Origin: Phycisphaerae bacterium
Lineage (GTDB): Bacteria; Planctomycetota; Phycisphaerae; Sedimentisphaerales; SG8-4
NCBI GenBank assembly: GCA_030603035.1
Contig: JAUVYQ010000006.1
Span: 1-39,443, forward strand
Direction: 5' to 3'
Length of the DNA stretch: 39,443 nucleotides
Below, in pieces: positions 15,615 to 23,084 of this stretch. The first letter of the stretch is position 1, and every line of letters starts with the position of its first letter. Position numbers and translations under genes: made by a program. A model generated the notes under the pieces. That model made no database searches, was not told the DNA's origin, and saw nothing but the letters and a program-made list of their open reading frames with translations.

Positions 15615-16145
15615 TTACGTGGCGTTGGGAAAATTAGTAACGGCAAATTGGCCGTGATATTTTTTAGCAGCGAGGTCGTATGCTTTGGCGGCGTCTATTT
15701 CATTTTTGAAAGAGCCGAGAGATATCCTTTTGCCGTTAACGCGTATTCGCGCCCTCCAGCGTTTCATATCGTTTGCCCAATCGATACCAATGAATTTGGA
15801 ACGAGAAGGGCTTTTGAACTTTCGTCTGTGCCAGGTATTTTGAGTGTGTGTTGCGGGGCGCAAGTTTGCCTTTCGATTGTCGAGGCCATTATGGTTAATG
15901 TGGTCGGCATACAATCCTTCCGGAATATCGATGACAAGATGGTGCATATACATATTCTTTCGGGGCTGCTTTTTCCCATTCGTTAGAGACCTGACAGCAT
16001 AAAATGTATGTGGGCTTTTACGTGCATACCATTTATACTTTCTTAAGCGCTGATAATCTTCGGGGTCAACGATGGCGAATTTTCCTTTTGTTAAAGGGAT
16101 TTTTCTGAAGGCGTAGCCATATCGAATGCGCCGATGCAAAAGCAA
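15615..16145 (-). CDS. HNH endonuclease with AP2-type DNA-binding domain
   Basis: This is a homing-endonuclease-like selfish gene. The N-terminal half has the HNH core HHLVIDIPEGLYADHINHNG followed by LDNRKANLRPATHTQN; the C-terminal half (about 118-170) has the AP2 pattern KFIGIDWANDMKRWRARIRV, then SLGSFKNEIDAAKAYDLAA. Such proteins cut and target DNA sites and move with introns, phages or alone. The only start in frame is TTG 16145 without a clear ribosome binding site, so the gene may lack its true 5' end, although the domain start (YAFRKIPLTKGKFAIVDPED) is complete. No intron or inteins surround it. Confidence 0.85.
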   Translation of the reverse strand: MLLHRRIRYGYAFRKIPLTKGKFAIVDPEDYQRLRKYKWYARKSPHTFYAVRSLTNGKKQPRKNMYMHHLVIDIPEGLYADHINHNGLDNRKANLRPATHTQNTWHRRKFKSPSRSKFIGIDWANDMKRWRARIRVNGKRISLGSFKNEIDAAKAYDLAAKKYHGQFAVTNFPNAT

Positions 16146-16224
16146 AAGAAATAAAATCGGCTTCTCCAGCCGCCTTGGAATTGTAAAAGACAGAACGACC
16201 TTGATACTTTTCTCCCCGGAGGCG

Positions 16225-16283
16225 ATTGGTTATTGGTAACTGGTAATTGGTAATTGGTGAATGTTAATTGGTGATTGATAACT
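16225..16283 (+). repeat. Degenerate 7-nt tandem array (8 units)
   Basis: The units ATTGGTT, ATTGGTA, ACTGGTA, ATTGGTA, ATTGGTG, AATGTTA, ATTGGTG and ATTGATA are in exact register. Confidence 0.85.
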
Positions 16284-16289
16284 GCCCGT

Positions 16290-16331
16290 CATTAACCCAT
16301 AATCCTTAATCATTTATCACTAATCACTTAT
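16290..16331 (+). repeat. Degenerate 7-nt tandem array (6 units)
   Basis: The units CATTAAC, CCATAAT, CCTTAAT, CATTTAT, CACTAAT and CACTTAT begin 7 bases after the previous array but have a different unit. Confidence 0.8.
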
Positions 16332-16381
16332 ATGCCCCCCCTATAATTGGCTGAACCTGCGTGAATGAGTCGAAAAAAGTC

Positions 16382-16416
16382 CTCGATTCTCGATTCCTGA
16401 TACTCGTAACTTGATG
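16382..16416 (+). repeat. Degenerate 7-nt tandem array (5 units)
   Basis: The units are CTCGATT, CTCGATT, CCTGATA, CTCGTAA and CTTGATG. A related array (CTGGATA, CTCGATA, CTCGATG) is at 17771-17791. Confidence 0.75.
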
Positions 16417-16551
16417 TGCGTAAAGCAGTTAAAAAAATTTTTGATTTTTCGATTTTTGCTTTTAACTATATGCGTTTTTGATTGAAATTCCGCTCAACTC
16501 AAAACCATGCCCTGAGCGTGGGCGGAGGGGCAAAAGGATGCATCTGAAATA

Positions 16552-16733
16552 CTTAAACTGACCGGTTTTATTTTTTAGACACGGATTCACACAGATTAAC
16601 ACTGTTTATTAAAGATTTAGATTCCTGCTCCGTCTAAAGCCGGATTCCGTCAAACAGATGCCGGATTCCGTCAAACGGATGCCGGATCTTCGACTTCGAC
16701 TTCGATTTCGCAGGAATGACAAGTTTAGACAAG
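16552..16733 (-). mobile_element. Disrupted MITE-like copy carrying an inserted repeat
   Basis: CTTAAACTGACCGGTTTT matches the terminal repeat of the element at 5069 and 30981, and AGATTTAGATTCCTGCTCCG ... TTCGCAGGAATGACAA matches its central hairpin. The hairpin loop is split by about 65 bases that include one and a half copies of the GCCGGATTCCGTCAAAC repeat (16639-16697). The other end is missing and runs into the stop codon of the downstream minus-strand hydrolase gene. Confidence 0.6.
16660..16697 (+). repeat. 38-bp direct repeat, copy 2
   Basis: This copy is identical to 14894-14931 and is preceded by a partial copy (16639-16660) with one changed base. It is inserted inside the MITE remnant. 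Confidence 0.85.
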
Positions 16734-17681
16734 TGGTTGGTAGAATTTTTCCGGCCGCGGGCCGAGGGTATTGGTTAATGTGCCGAGTTTTTCGATTGTG
16801 CATTCGATACGGTCGCCCGGCTGTAAGAATTTGCCGGTGGCCATAGCGACACCGGCGGGTGTGCCGGTAGCTATAACGTCGCCCGGCTCAAGCGTCATTA
16901 TATGACTTAAGAACGAGACGATATCGGCCACGGGGTAAATCATCTGCGAAGTATTGGCGTTCTGGCGGACCCGTCCATTTACAGTAAGCTGCATTTGCAG
17001 ATTTTGCACGTCATCAATCTCGTCGGCGGTAAGCAGGTACGGCCCCATCGGCAAAAAGCCATCCGCCCATTTGCCGTTCAGCCAGTCATAAAATTCATCC
17101 CAGGGTCGCTCGGCCCTATTCTTTGCAAAGGTTACGCTGCGGGCCGATACATCGTTGCAGATAGTGTAGCTGGCGACTGCATCGAGGGCATTGTCGGGTG
17201 AAATGCGTTTGGCTTTTTTGCCGATTATCACCGCAAGCTCAATTTCATAATCTATTTTTTCACTGTAGGCCGGCCAAGGTATCTGTTCACCCGGCCCAGT
17301 TATCACCGTCGGGGGCATAAGAAACGGCCTTGGCACGGTCGTCTGGCGCGGCGAATCCGACAGGCCAAGCGTAAGGCCGGCCTCGCGAATGTGCTCGCTA
17401 TAATTTCCCGCAAGCGCGATTACTTTGCCCGGTCGAGGGATGGGCGCAAGGAGCTTGACCGAATCGAGCGGCGTGAAAACTTCAGCCGAGTCCGCCAGCT
17501 CGGCGAGCTTCGCAAGACAGGCCGAATTCCTCTGCAGGATTTCTTTGACGCTGCGAGGCGGATTTGGACCCTGCCAAACCGATGGGATGTCAATTAGTCC
17601 CTCATCGGCCAGTATTCCGCAGTCCGAAGGACTCCTTACGGAGGAAACTGACTTAATCCTGGAGTATGTAACTAATTTCAT
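16725..17681 (-). CDS. Fumarylacetoacetate hydrolase family protein
   Basis: The 318-residue enzyme is of the FAH fold, which cleaves or decarboxylates beta-keto acids with a divalent metal. After a small N-terminal domain the core starts at PIPRPGKVIALAGNYSEH. The metal ligands lie in DYEIELAVIIGKKAKRI (the E-x-E pair) and in NDVSARS. The family end GDVIATGTPAGVA and RIECTIEKLGTLTN is present. Likely substrates are acylpyruvates or 2-keto-3-deoxy sugar acids; this cannot be decided here. AAGGGTGAG lies just before the ATG. It is monocistronic. The TAA overlaps a MITE remnant. Confidence 0.92.
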   Translation of the reverse strand: MKLVTYSRIKSVSSVRSPSDCGILADEGLIDIPSVWQGPNPPRSVKEILQRNSACLAKLAELADSAEVFTPLDSVKLLAPIPRPGKVIALAGNYSEHIREAGLTLGLSDSPRQTTVPRPFLMPPTVITGPGEQIPWPAYSEKIDYEIELAVIIGKKAKRISPDNALDAVASYTICNDVSARSVTFAKNRAERPWDEFYDWLNGKWADGFLPMGPYLLTADEIDDVQNLQMQLTVNGRVRQNANTSQMIYPVADIVSFLSHIMTLEPGDVIATGTPAGVAMATGKFLQPGDRIECTIEKLGTLTNTLGPRPEKFYQPLV

Positions 17682-17770
17682 TTACTCACCCTTATTATTA
17701 CGCGATAGATTTGTGCCGGCTATGGTAGCAAAAAAGACTTGAATTTCCAGCAGGAAAACCTTTTAATATG

Positions 17771-17832
17771 CTGGATACTCGATACTCGATGCGACAAAAG
17801 AATTAAACGCAGAGAACGCTGAGAACGCAGAG
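17771..17832 (+). repeat. 7-nt array followed by 9-nt tandem
   Basis: CTGGATA, CTCGATA and CTCGATG (period 7) are followed at 17806-17832 by AACGCAGAG, AACGCTGAG and AACGCAGAG (period 9). The second motif (CGCAGAGAACGC) is a type I remember from many environmental bacterial spacers. Confidence 0.7.
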
Positions 17833-17930
17833 AAAAAACCAAAATTAAAAAACTCAGCGGGCTCTGCGAATTCGGCGGTAAAAAAATGTAGGAATGAAGA
17901 ATCAAGATTGTCTTTTAGGAAATTTTGAAA

Positions 17931-18716
17931 ATGGACTTAAAGGAGTTCTGGGCGAGAACAAAGTCGAAAACGGGCAATTGGCTGCGTGCTCACAAATTAT
18001 TCAGGGCTGCAGATTATCAGCCGGAAGTGGATGACCAGGGTCTAATCAGCCAGGACGCTGAGTCGGCAGAGCCGGCTGCTGACGACAAGGACGCCCAAAC
18101 CAATCAGGTTGTAGTAAAAACGGTTCAGCCGGTGGATAAACGTGAGTCGCTCGAAAGACTGCAAGAGGGCTTTCATAAACTCATTGAGAAATTGCAGGGT
18201 ATTAACGAGCATTTGAATCGTCAAGTTACTCAGCACGAAGATTTGATGAGCCGAATTGAACAACTGCCCAAGTTGCTCGAAAGCTTTCCTGCCGTTGTGG
18301 AAAATCAAAAGCAGATAACAGAACAGCTTCTCGAACAGCTAAAAGCAAGCGCCACCAAGGGTGAGCAGTTTATAGATGCTGTTGCAAAGATTCCGACTGA
18401 AACCGCCAAACAAACCGATGCTCTGGTTGACATCGACCATCAGCTTGCCGCCGCTGCCGATACCGATGTGCAAATGGCAGAGAGCTTTAACAAATTCAAT
18501 GAGATATTGGACAAACTAAACCGGAGCGCTATCGGCCAGACCGACAGTATTATGCAGATGAGCCGGACTTTCGCCACCAGCGACCGATACCTCAAATACA
18601 TCGTCTCCAGGCAGAGCAAGCGGTTTATGTGGATATTTATAGCAGCTATAGGTGTGTGCGTGCTGGTCGTTCTGATTCTGACCGGTATCATTATTTATCT
18701 CAGGCATTACACCTAA
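17931..18716 (+). CDS. Coiled-coil protein with C-terminal membrane anchor
   Basis: The 261-residue protein is unrecognised by name. Residues 60-220 are hydrophilic and heptad-like (LQEGFHKLIEKLQGINEHLN, QITEQLLEQLKASATKGEQF), predicting long coiled coils. The end has one strong membrane helix (MWIFIAAIGVCVLVVLILTG) and the short tail YLRHYT. The topology would be a cytoplasmic coiled coil anchored at its C-terminus. I chose ATG 17931; the in-frame TTG six bases earlier is less likely. TTAGGA lies about 10 bases upstream. It is monocistronic with no informative partner. Confidence 0.75.
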   Translation: MDLKEFWARTKSKTGNWLRAHKLFRAADYQPEVDDQGLISQDAESAEPAADDKDAQTNQVVVKTVQPVDKRESLERLQEGFHKLIEKLQGINEHLNRQVTQHEDLMSRIEQLPKLLESFPAVVENQKQITEQLLEQLKASATKGEQFIDAVAKIPTETAKQTDALVDIDHQLAAAADTDVQMAESFNKFNEILDKLNRSAIGQTDSIMQMSRTFATSDRYLKYIVSRQSKRFMWIFIAAIGVCVLVVLILTGIIIYLRHYT

Positions 18717-19269
18717 TCCCGGGGCGGTGGGGGCAGCAGTGGTCAAGAGCGTAAGAGCAGAAAGAATTTAGAAATCTGAAGTAAATTCGAACGCTCACAA
18801 TTCGAAATCGGAAACGAGATTCTTCGCTGCGCTCAGAATGACAAAAAGATATGGAAAATTGTTGGTCTTCGACTCTGCTCAGGGCTAACGGCTCTTTGTG
18901 CTGCAAATGACAAAAGCAGTGGAAATGTAATCCGGTTTGTGTCAAGGCTGTCTTAAGCATCTGTCCCACCTTTCACTTTCGCGATGCTGAATCCGGCAAA
19001 ATTATGCTGTATTATTCTACAACGGCGTTCCGGCTTGTCCCGAATCATACGGCTCAAGGTCGGCTGACGGCCATATCAATACTGATAAGGTGGTTTTTGC
19101 GGTATTTTTGCTACAGGCGTTAAGTACATAGAATTTCTTGGTGGACAATGCGTCTGAATATTTTAGGCATCAAATATTAAAGTAACTTAAAAAGATAGTC
19201 CGAATAAAGGGTTTAGATGTTTGTAGTTGTGTTGGTTTTTTTGATACTTCTTTATTAGGAGAGTTAAAG
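18717..19269. other. Long spacer without a recognised gene
   Basis: I see no gene. GAGATTCTTCGCTGCGCTCA followed by GAATGACA (18814-18841) belongs to a dispersed repeat also seen at 15540-15606. The remainder, including 18950-19260, is unstructured to the eye. Confidence 0.5.
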
Positions 19270-19509
19270 ATGCGTATTCTGGAAGAAGTAAAAAGATGGC
19301 TTGCTGAGATTACCGAAATTGCTTTATTGTTGGTCGCCCTTGGGATTGTGATTGAGATACTCTTCGGGCCTGCTACGGTTCCTTTTTTCGGGCAGGTTGT
19401 TCCTAATCTCACCGCAATAGTTAGTACCCTGGGCGAAAACGGGCTTGTTGGCTTGATCGCTTTGAGTATTATTCTTTGGCTGTTCTACAGAAAGAAAGCT
19501 ATTGCGTAG
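19270..19509 (+). CDS. Small membrane protein (79 aa)
   Basis: The protein is unrecognised. Two membrane helices can be seen: about 16-33 (ALLLVALGIVIEILFG) and 52-72 (LVGLIALSIILWLFY). Between them is a Gly/Pro-rich turn with PFFGQVVPNL. The N-terminus is amphipathic and charged (EEVKRWLAEI), the C-terminus basic. AGGAG lies 9 bases before the ATG, so it is probably expressed. A 14-bp perfect hairpin follows 60 bases after the stop. Confidence 0.6.
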   Translation: MRILEEVKRWLAEITEIALLLVALGIVIEILFGPATVPFFGQVVPNLTAIVSTLGENGLVGLIALSIILWLFYRKKAIA

Positions 19510-19552
19510 AGTCATACTCGTTTGCCGTCCTCAGAAGTAGTAAAGATTAGAG

Positions 19553-19630
19553 CTTTTGGTCAGGGCAGAGTATCAAGTGCTTTTCTGCAGGTAGGAAAGC
19601 ACTTGATACAGACGCTCTTAGCTCCAAAAG
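19553..19630 (+). terminator. Long two-tier inverted repeat
   Basis: GTATCAAGTGCTTT (19570-19583) pairs perfectly with AAAGCACTTGATAC (19596-19609) over a 12-base loop. An outer stem CTTTTGG/CCAAAAG (19553-19559 and 19624-19630) encloses it. GGTTTTTTCTC follows. It may end the transcript of the small membrane gene, but the length and perfection of the inner stem are more than a terminator needs. Confidence 0.5.
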
Positions 19631-19762
19631 GCCGGTTTTTTCTCGCAGGAAAGCAGCATAAGAAGAGTCAAAGACCAAAAGACACGGCAGAATAGAGCAG
19701 AGAAGCCGCCGCAAGCAGGTATTTTGCAACAGATAAGAACAGGGCCGTACTTGGGCGTTTAA

Positions 19763-19939
19763 TTAGCCCGTGATTCTTAACACGGCCCAGATGCCTAAAA
19801 GGCCGAACACAAGCAATGCGGCTCTCAATAGCCGCATAAGCTGTGTTCTGGGCTTCACAAATTTCCATACGAAGGCCCAAAGTGCCACGACAAGCCATAT
19901 GCGGAAAACAAAGGATAGAATATCTCCAAGCATAGACAT
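19763..19939 (-). CDS. Small membrane protein (58 aa)
   Basis: From ATG 19939 the product is a short hydrophobic protein. It has two helices, ILSFVFRIWLVVALWAFVW (about 6-24) and LLRAALLVFGLLGIWAVL (about 36-54), separated by a basic loop (KFVKPRTQLMR). It is unrecognised, and a weak AGG is the only ribosome binding site. The frame is open upstream to 19969, but the internal start makes a cleaner membrane protein. The call rests on hydrophobicity alone. Confidence 0.4.
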   Translation of the reverse strand: MSMLGDILSFVFRIWLVVALWAFVWKFVKPRTQLMRLLRAALLVFGLLGIWAVLRITG

Positions 19940-20106
19940 ATTGTAGCCTATTTTAACATCTAAAGTCAAGTAGAAAATACCCCATTTTAACAGGGGCTCC
20001 AGCCGGATTTATCTCAGGCACTAAAAATTTTTGTTTTTTTGGTTGAAGCTTGCCGGATGGTCTGATAAAAGAATGTGAGATTGCTCTTTGACAAGGATAT
20101 AGCCTG

Positions 20107-20296
20107 ACTGCAGGTCCCGGGGTTTTGCGCTCCGGGATAGTCAAACGGGAACGCGGTTAAAAGCCGCGACGGTCGCGCCGCTGTGAGCGTCTGTTCCGAT
20201 GTTGGTCGGAAATCCGAGAGGCATTTTTATCCACTGTCTGCCATAAGCGGATGGGAAGGAGTCTCGCGGTAAGACGCAAGTCAGAAAACCTGCCTG
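20107..20296 (+). promoter_or_regulatory. Cobalamin (B12) riboswitch
   Basis: The conserved aptamer elements appear in order: GGGAACGCGGTTAAAAGCCG, CGACGGTCGCGCCGCTGTGA (the GCCCCCGCAACTGTGA region), CCACTGTC, GGGAAGGAG, and AAGACGCAAGTCAGAAAACC followed by TGCC. The 5' GCAGGT can pair with the 3' ACCTGC to close the structure. A terminator stem follows at 20404, so binding of adenosylcobalamin most likely switches off the genes starting at 20579. Confidence 0.92.
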
Positions 20297-20403
20297 TGGT
20301 TAGTTGTATATTTTGCGTGTTCTCGCGATCTGGAGCGCAATGTCCCTCTCCGTGCCAGGTGTAAAGTAAGCCGGCGTGGAGTTTGGTTTTGTGGATAATC
20401 GAA

Positions 20404-20440
20404 GCCGCCGTTCCTCTCGCGGGAACGGCGGTTTTTTTAT
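20404..20440 (+). terminator. Riboswitch expression-platform terminator
   Basis: CCGCCGTTCC (20405-20414) pairs with GGAACGGCGG (20422-20431), followed by seven T. Between aptamer and terminator, CTCCGTGCC and GGCGTGGAG can form another stem (about 20352-20385), which could be part of the switching structure. Confidence 0.85.
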
Positions 20441-20578
20441 TGGTTCGATTTGTCCCTCGCGGTTAGGGCGAAAGAATCGCAGGAAGGAGAAAAAGAAAGC
20501 AGTAAAAACAAAACGTATGAAAGGTAAGAATGTAATTTTGTAAATTTTATCAGCGGTAAAGAAGAAGGAGAATAAATA

Positions 20579-22132
20579 ATGAGTTTTAGAAATTTGATTT
20601 GTTTAATCGCTGTTTTAGCAATAACTGGTGTATCAACTGCCATCGCGGGGCCTGATGACTGGTCGCACTATGGACATGTTGGGGCTCGGCACTGTATTGC
20701 AGTTGACGGACCAAACAGAGTTGATTCGAGCACTCTGGAATGGATTGCGGACGAAGACCCTCAGGCACCGACCTATTATGTAGAATTCGAAGGTGCAACC
20801 GGAGTGGTAGTCTATAACGGCAAGGTTTATGCGTATGCCAAGTATTATAACGAATTGGGCGAATACACAGACAGCCAAATAATTGCCTATGATGCGAACT
20901 CAGGGCAGATACTATGGGCGACGGCTATCGATAAAGCTATATGGGATTCGTGGTCAACTCCCTGTGTCGATACCAAGCACAATACAGTTTTGATAGGTTC
21001 AGGTGATAAAGTATTCTGTCTCGATGCTCAGTCCGGGACGCAGCAGTGGGTGAGGCAGTTGGAGAAAATAGTGATAAACGCATCGGTCTGTACGGCCCTT
21101 GATATTCCACACGCCAGAGCATTTATCACCGATTATGACGGTTTTGGTACTTCGGGTGAGCTTTATTGCATTAATCTGGACCCAAATGATTCGAACAACC
21201 CGTATGAACCTGGCGATATTGTCTGGTCGGCTGTCCTGGGTACAACAAGCGGAAACACATCGGCTTATAAAAACGGTGTTGTTTACACCGCAAGCATAAA
21301 AGGAACAGCCAACACGTACGGAGCCATACATGCCTATGATGCCACAGCCGAACCTAATCCTATAAAACTGTGGGAGATTACAGACCTAAATTTTGAGGGT
21401 TTTACGGGCGGGGTGACTGTCACAAAAGAAGGGTTTTTGTATGCGGTAAATTATGACTGGGCTGACCAGGATGAGGATAACTCAGGATTTTGCAAGATTG
21501 ATTGCAACGACGGTAGTATAGTCTGGATTACACAGACTGAGCGTACAAGCACGATGCCGGTGGTCGTTGGTGATAAGATTTATATTTCAGGAGGTATTGC
21601 CGATGACCCGCCCTGGTTTTCGGGCTCAAGGCCAAAGGTGACAGCATATCAGGATGTTGGAAGTAGCGTGGTTAAGTTGTGGGAGACCCCCTCGGGTTTG
21701 GGTGTGGGCGGCTGGATGAAACAACCGGCATATGCCAATGGCAAGTTGTATGTGGGCGCAGCGCCTGAGCACGAAGATTACTTCGGCATATATAGTCACC
21801 TATATATCATTGATGTTGCCCTTATGCCGGATGATGAAGGGTTTATAGTAGATCGATATCGTGACAGATACTGTGGAAACAGCCCGGCGGTAACTTATGA
21901 CAGTATTTACACCATCGGCAATGATGGCTTGTTTAAGTTCCATCAGCAAGCACTCTTAGGTGACATTGCCGAAAACGGCAGGGTGGACATTCAAGATTTG
22001 GTGGAAATGACAGGCGAATGGCTCTTTGACGGACCTATCGGTACAAATCGCTGTGACCTTAATCTCGATGGAATAGTGAATATGATTGATTTTTCGTTAC
22101 TTGCCAACGATTGGCAGCAGGATATAAATTAA
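20579..22132 (+). CDS. Secreted PQQ-type beta-propeller protein with dockerin-like end
   Basis: The 517-residue protein has a Sec signal peptide (about 1-23, LICLIAVLAITGVSTAIA). A PQQ/BamB-like propeller follows, with repeated strands such as GKVYAYAKYY, QIIAYDANSGQILWATAID, KVFCLDAQSGTQQWVRQL, GAIHAYDATAEP and GFCKIDCNDGSIVWITQT. The last 60 residues hold two calcium-loop repeats (GDIAENGRVDIQDLVEMTGE and CDLNLDGIVNMIDFSLLAND), a dockerin type I-like pair common at the ends of planctomycete exported proteins. AAGGAG precedes the ATG. It is the first gene after a cobalamin riboswitch, which implies B12-repressed expression. Whether it handles corrinoids or another ligand is unknown. Confidence 0.9.
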   Translation: MSFRNLICLIAVLAITGVSTAIAGPDDWSHYGHVGARHCIAVDGPNRVDSSTLEWIADEDPQAPTYYVEFEGATGVVVYNGKVYAYAKYYNELGEYTDSQIIAYDANSGQILWATAIDKAIWDSWSTPCVDTKHNTVLIGSGDKVFCLDAQSGTQQWVRQLEKIVINASVCTALDIPHARAFITDYDGFGTSGELYCINLDPNDSNNPYEPGDIVWSAVLGTTSGNTSAYKNGVVYTASIKGTANTYGAIHAYDATAEPNPIKLWEITDLNFEGFTGGVTVTKEGFLYAVNYDWADQDEDNSGFCKIDCNDGSIVWITQTERTSTMPVVVGDKIYISGGIADDPPWFSGSRPKVTAYQDVGSSVVKLWETPSGLGVGGWMKQPAYANGKLYVGAAPEHEDYFGIYSHLYIIDVALMPDDEGFIVDRYRDRYCGNSPAVTYDSIYTIGNDGLFKFHQQALLGDIAENGRVDIQDLVEMTGEWLFDGPIGTNRCDLNLDGIVNMIDFSLLANDWQQDIN

Positions 22133-23002
22133 ATGCTCTTCAAAGTTGATTCCAATAACTTCGGACGCCGAAAAAAACACAGGCGTTTGACTGAGGGTTT
22201 TACTCTTGTTGAGCTGCTTGTGGTTATAAGCATCCTCAGCTTGCTGATGTCTATTTTGCTTCCGTCGCTTAGCCGGGCCAGAGGCCAGGCAAGAGCAGTT
22301 GCTTGTATGAGCAATTTAAGGCAGCTCGGGCTGGCATTTCTGTTTTATGCCGAAGACTACGATGATTATGCTATGCCTACCTGTGGGCAGGCAGGTACGT
22401 ACTGGTGGGGCCAGCTACTCGCCGATGGCATCGACCACAAGAAGGGTTTTGTTTGGCCATACCTGATAAGTGAGCTTAAAAAGAAAAGTGTCTACGAATG
22501 TTCTGCGCAGCGGTTTGGCAGCTACGAACTTCAGGGCAAGCCTCCGGGTGAGCCTGATGCCCCGAAGTGGATTACAAGTACCTATGGATATAACGGGTAC
22601 TATCTAAGCCCACCGCAAAGTGCATGGTGGGGGATACAACACCGTCGGTGGCAAAAAATAACAACTGTAATGAATCCCGGCCGGGTAATCAGTTTTGCGG
22701 ATACCCTGATAAATCTCGACCTGACCGGCAAGAACCCTATCTTAAAAAATACCGCACTGCTCGACCCGCCCTATCTATACAAAACCAGCGGATGGGAAGA
22801 AAATCTGTGTCCTACAACGTGCTTCCGCCATAATGATAAAACTAATGTTGTATTTGTTGACGGCCATTGCGAACGCATGAAATTAGAGGGAGGCAAATAT
22901 ACCTATCCCCAGGTAAAGATTGGCTCTATCACTGAACATAACGCGCCATATTATGTTCCCGATTACAAAAGCTGGTTAACCGGAAGAAGACGAAGAGATT
23001 AA
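22133..23002 (+). CDS. Type II prepilin-like protein (H-x9-DG type)
   Basis: The 289-residue pseudopilin has a prepilin peptidase site: TEG|FTLVELLVVISILSLLMS, with the conserved Glu at +5 and a hydrophobic helix. After SRARGQARAVACMSNLRQLG comes a globular domain. Near the end is RHNDKTNVVFVDGHCERMK, the H-x9-DG motif of the DUF1559-like planctomycete group. Its start directly follows the stop of the propeller gene with no gap, so the two are co-translated and share the riboswitch. Its likely place is the inner membrane and periplasm, in a pseudopilus or as a stand-alone secreted-protein partner. Confidence 0.93.
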   Translation: MLFKVDSNNFGRRKKHRRLTEGFTLVELLVVISILSLLMSILLPSLSRARGQARAVACMSNLRQLGLAFLFYAEDYDDYAMPTCGQAGTYWWGQLLADGIDHKKGFVWPYLISELKKKSVYECSAQRFGSYELQGKPPGEPDAPKWITSTYGYNGYYLSPPQSAWWGIQHRRWQKITTVMNPGRVISFADTLINLDLTGKNPILKNTALLDPPYLYKTSGWEENLCPTTCFRHNDKTNVVFVDGHCERMKLEGGKYTYPQVKIGSITEHNAPYYVPDYKSWLTGRRRRD

Positions 23003-23084
23003 AATATCAATGTGAAGCTGATTGGTCCAAAAGCAAGTGAGTTTTAATCACCTCTGATATACTGAAGGAAGGTAAGGTAAAGTT

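Larger units (their letters stand above)
16146..16551. other. Spacer with three or more 7-nt arrays
   Basis: No gene is seen. Arrays lie at 16225-16283 (ATTGGTA type, eight units), 16290-16331 (six units of the C-rich/TAAT type), 16382-16416 (CTCGATT type, five units) and, more weakly, 16438-16465 (TTTTTGA type). These arrays make up about 150 of the 400 bases. Confidence 0.7.

Noticed and set aside
15552..15986. 144-codon plus-strand frame over the HNH gene
   Set aside because: The minus strand encodes recognisable HNH and AP2 domains; the plus frame is its shadow and begins in repeat DNA.
16609..16803. 64-codon frame with repeated ESGI/ESGF peptides
   Set aside because: It is the translation of the GCCGGATTCCGTCAAAC repeat inside the MITE remnant and not a gene.
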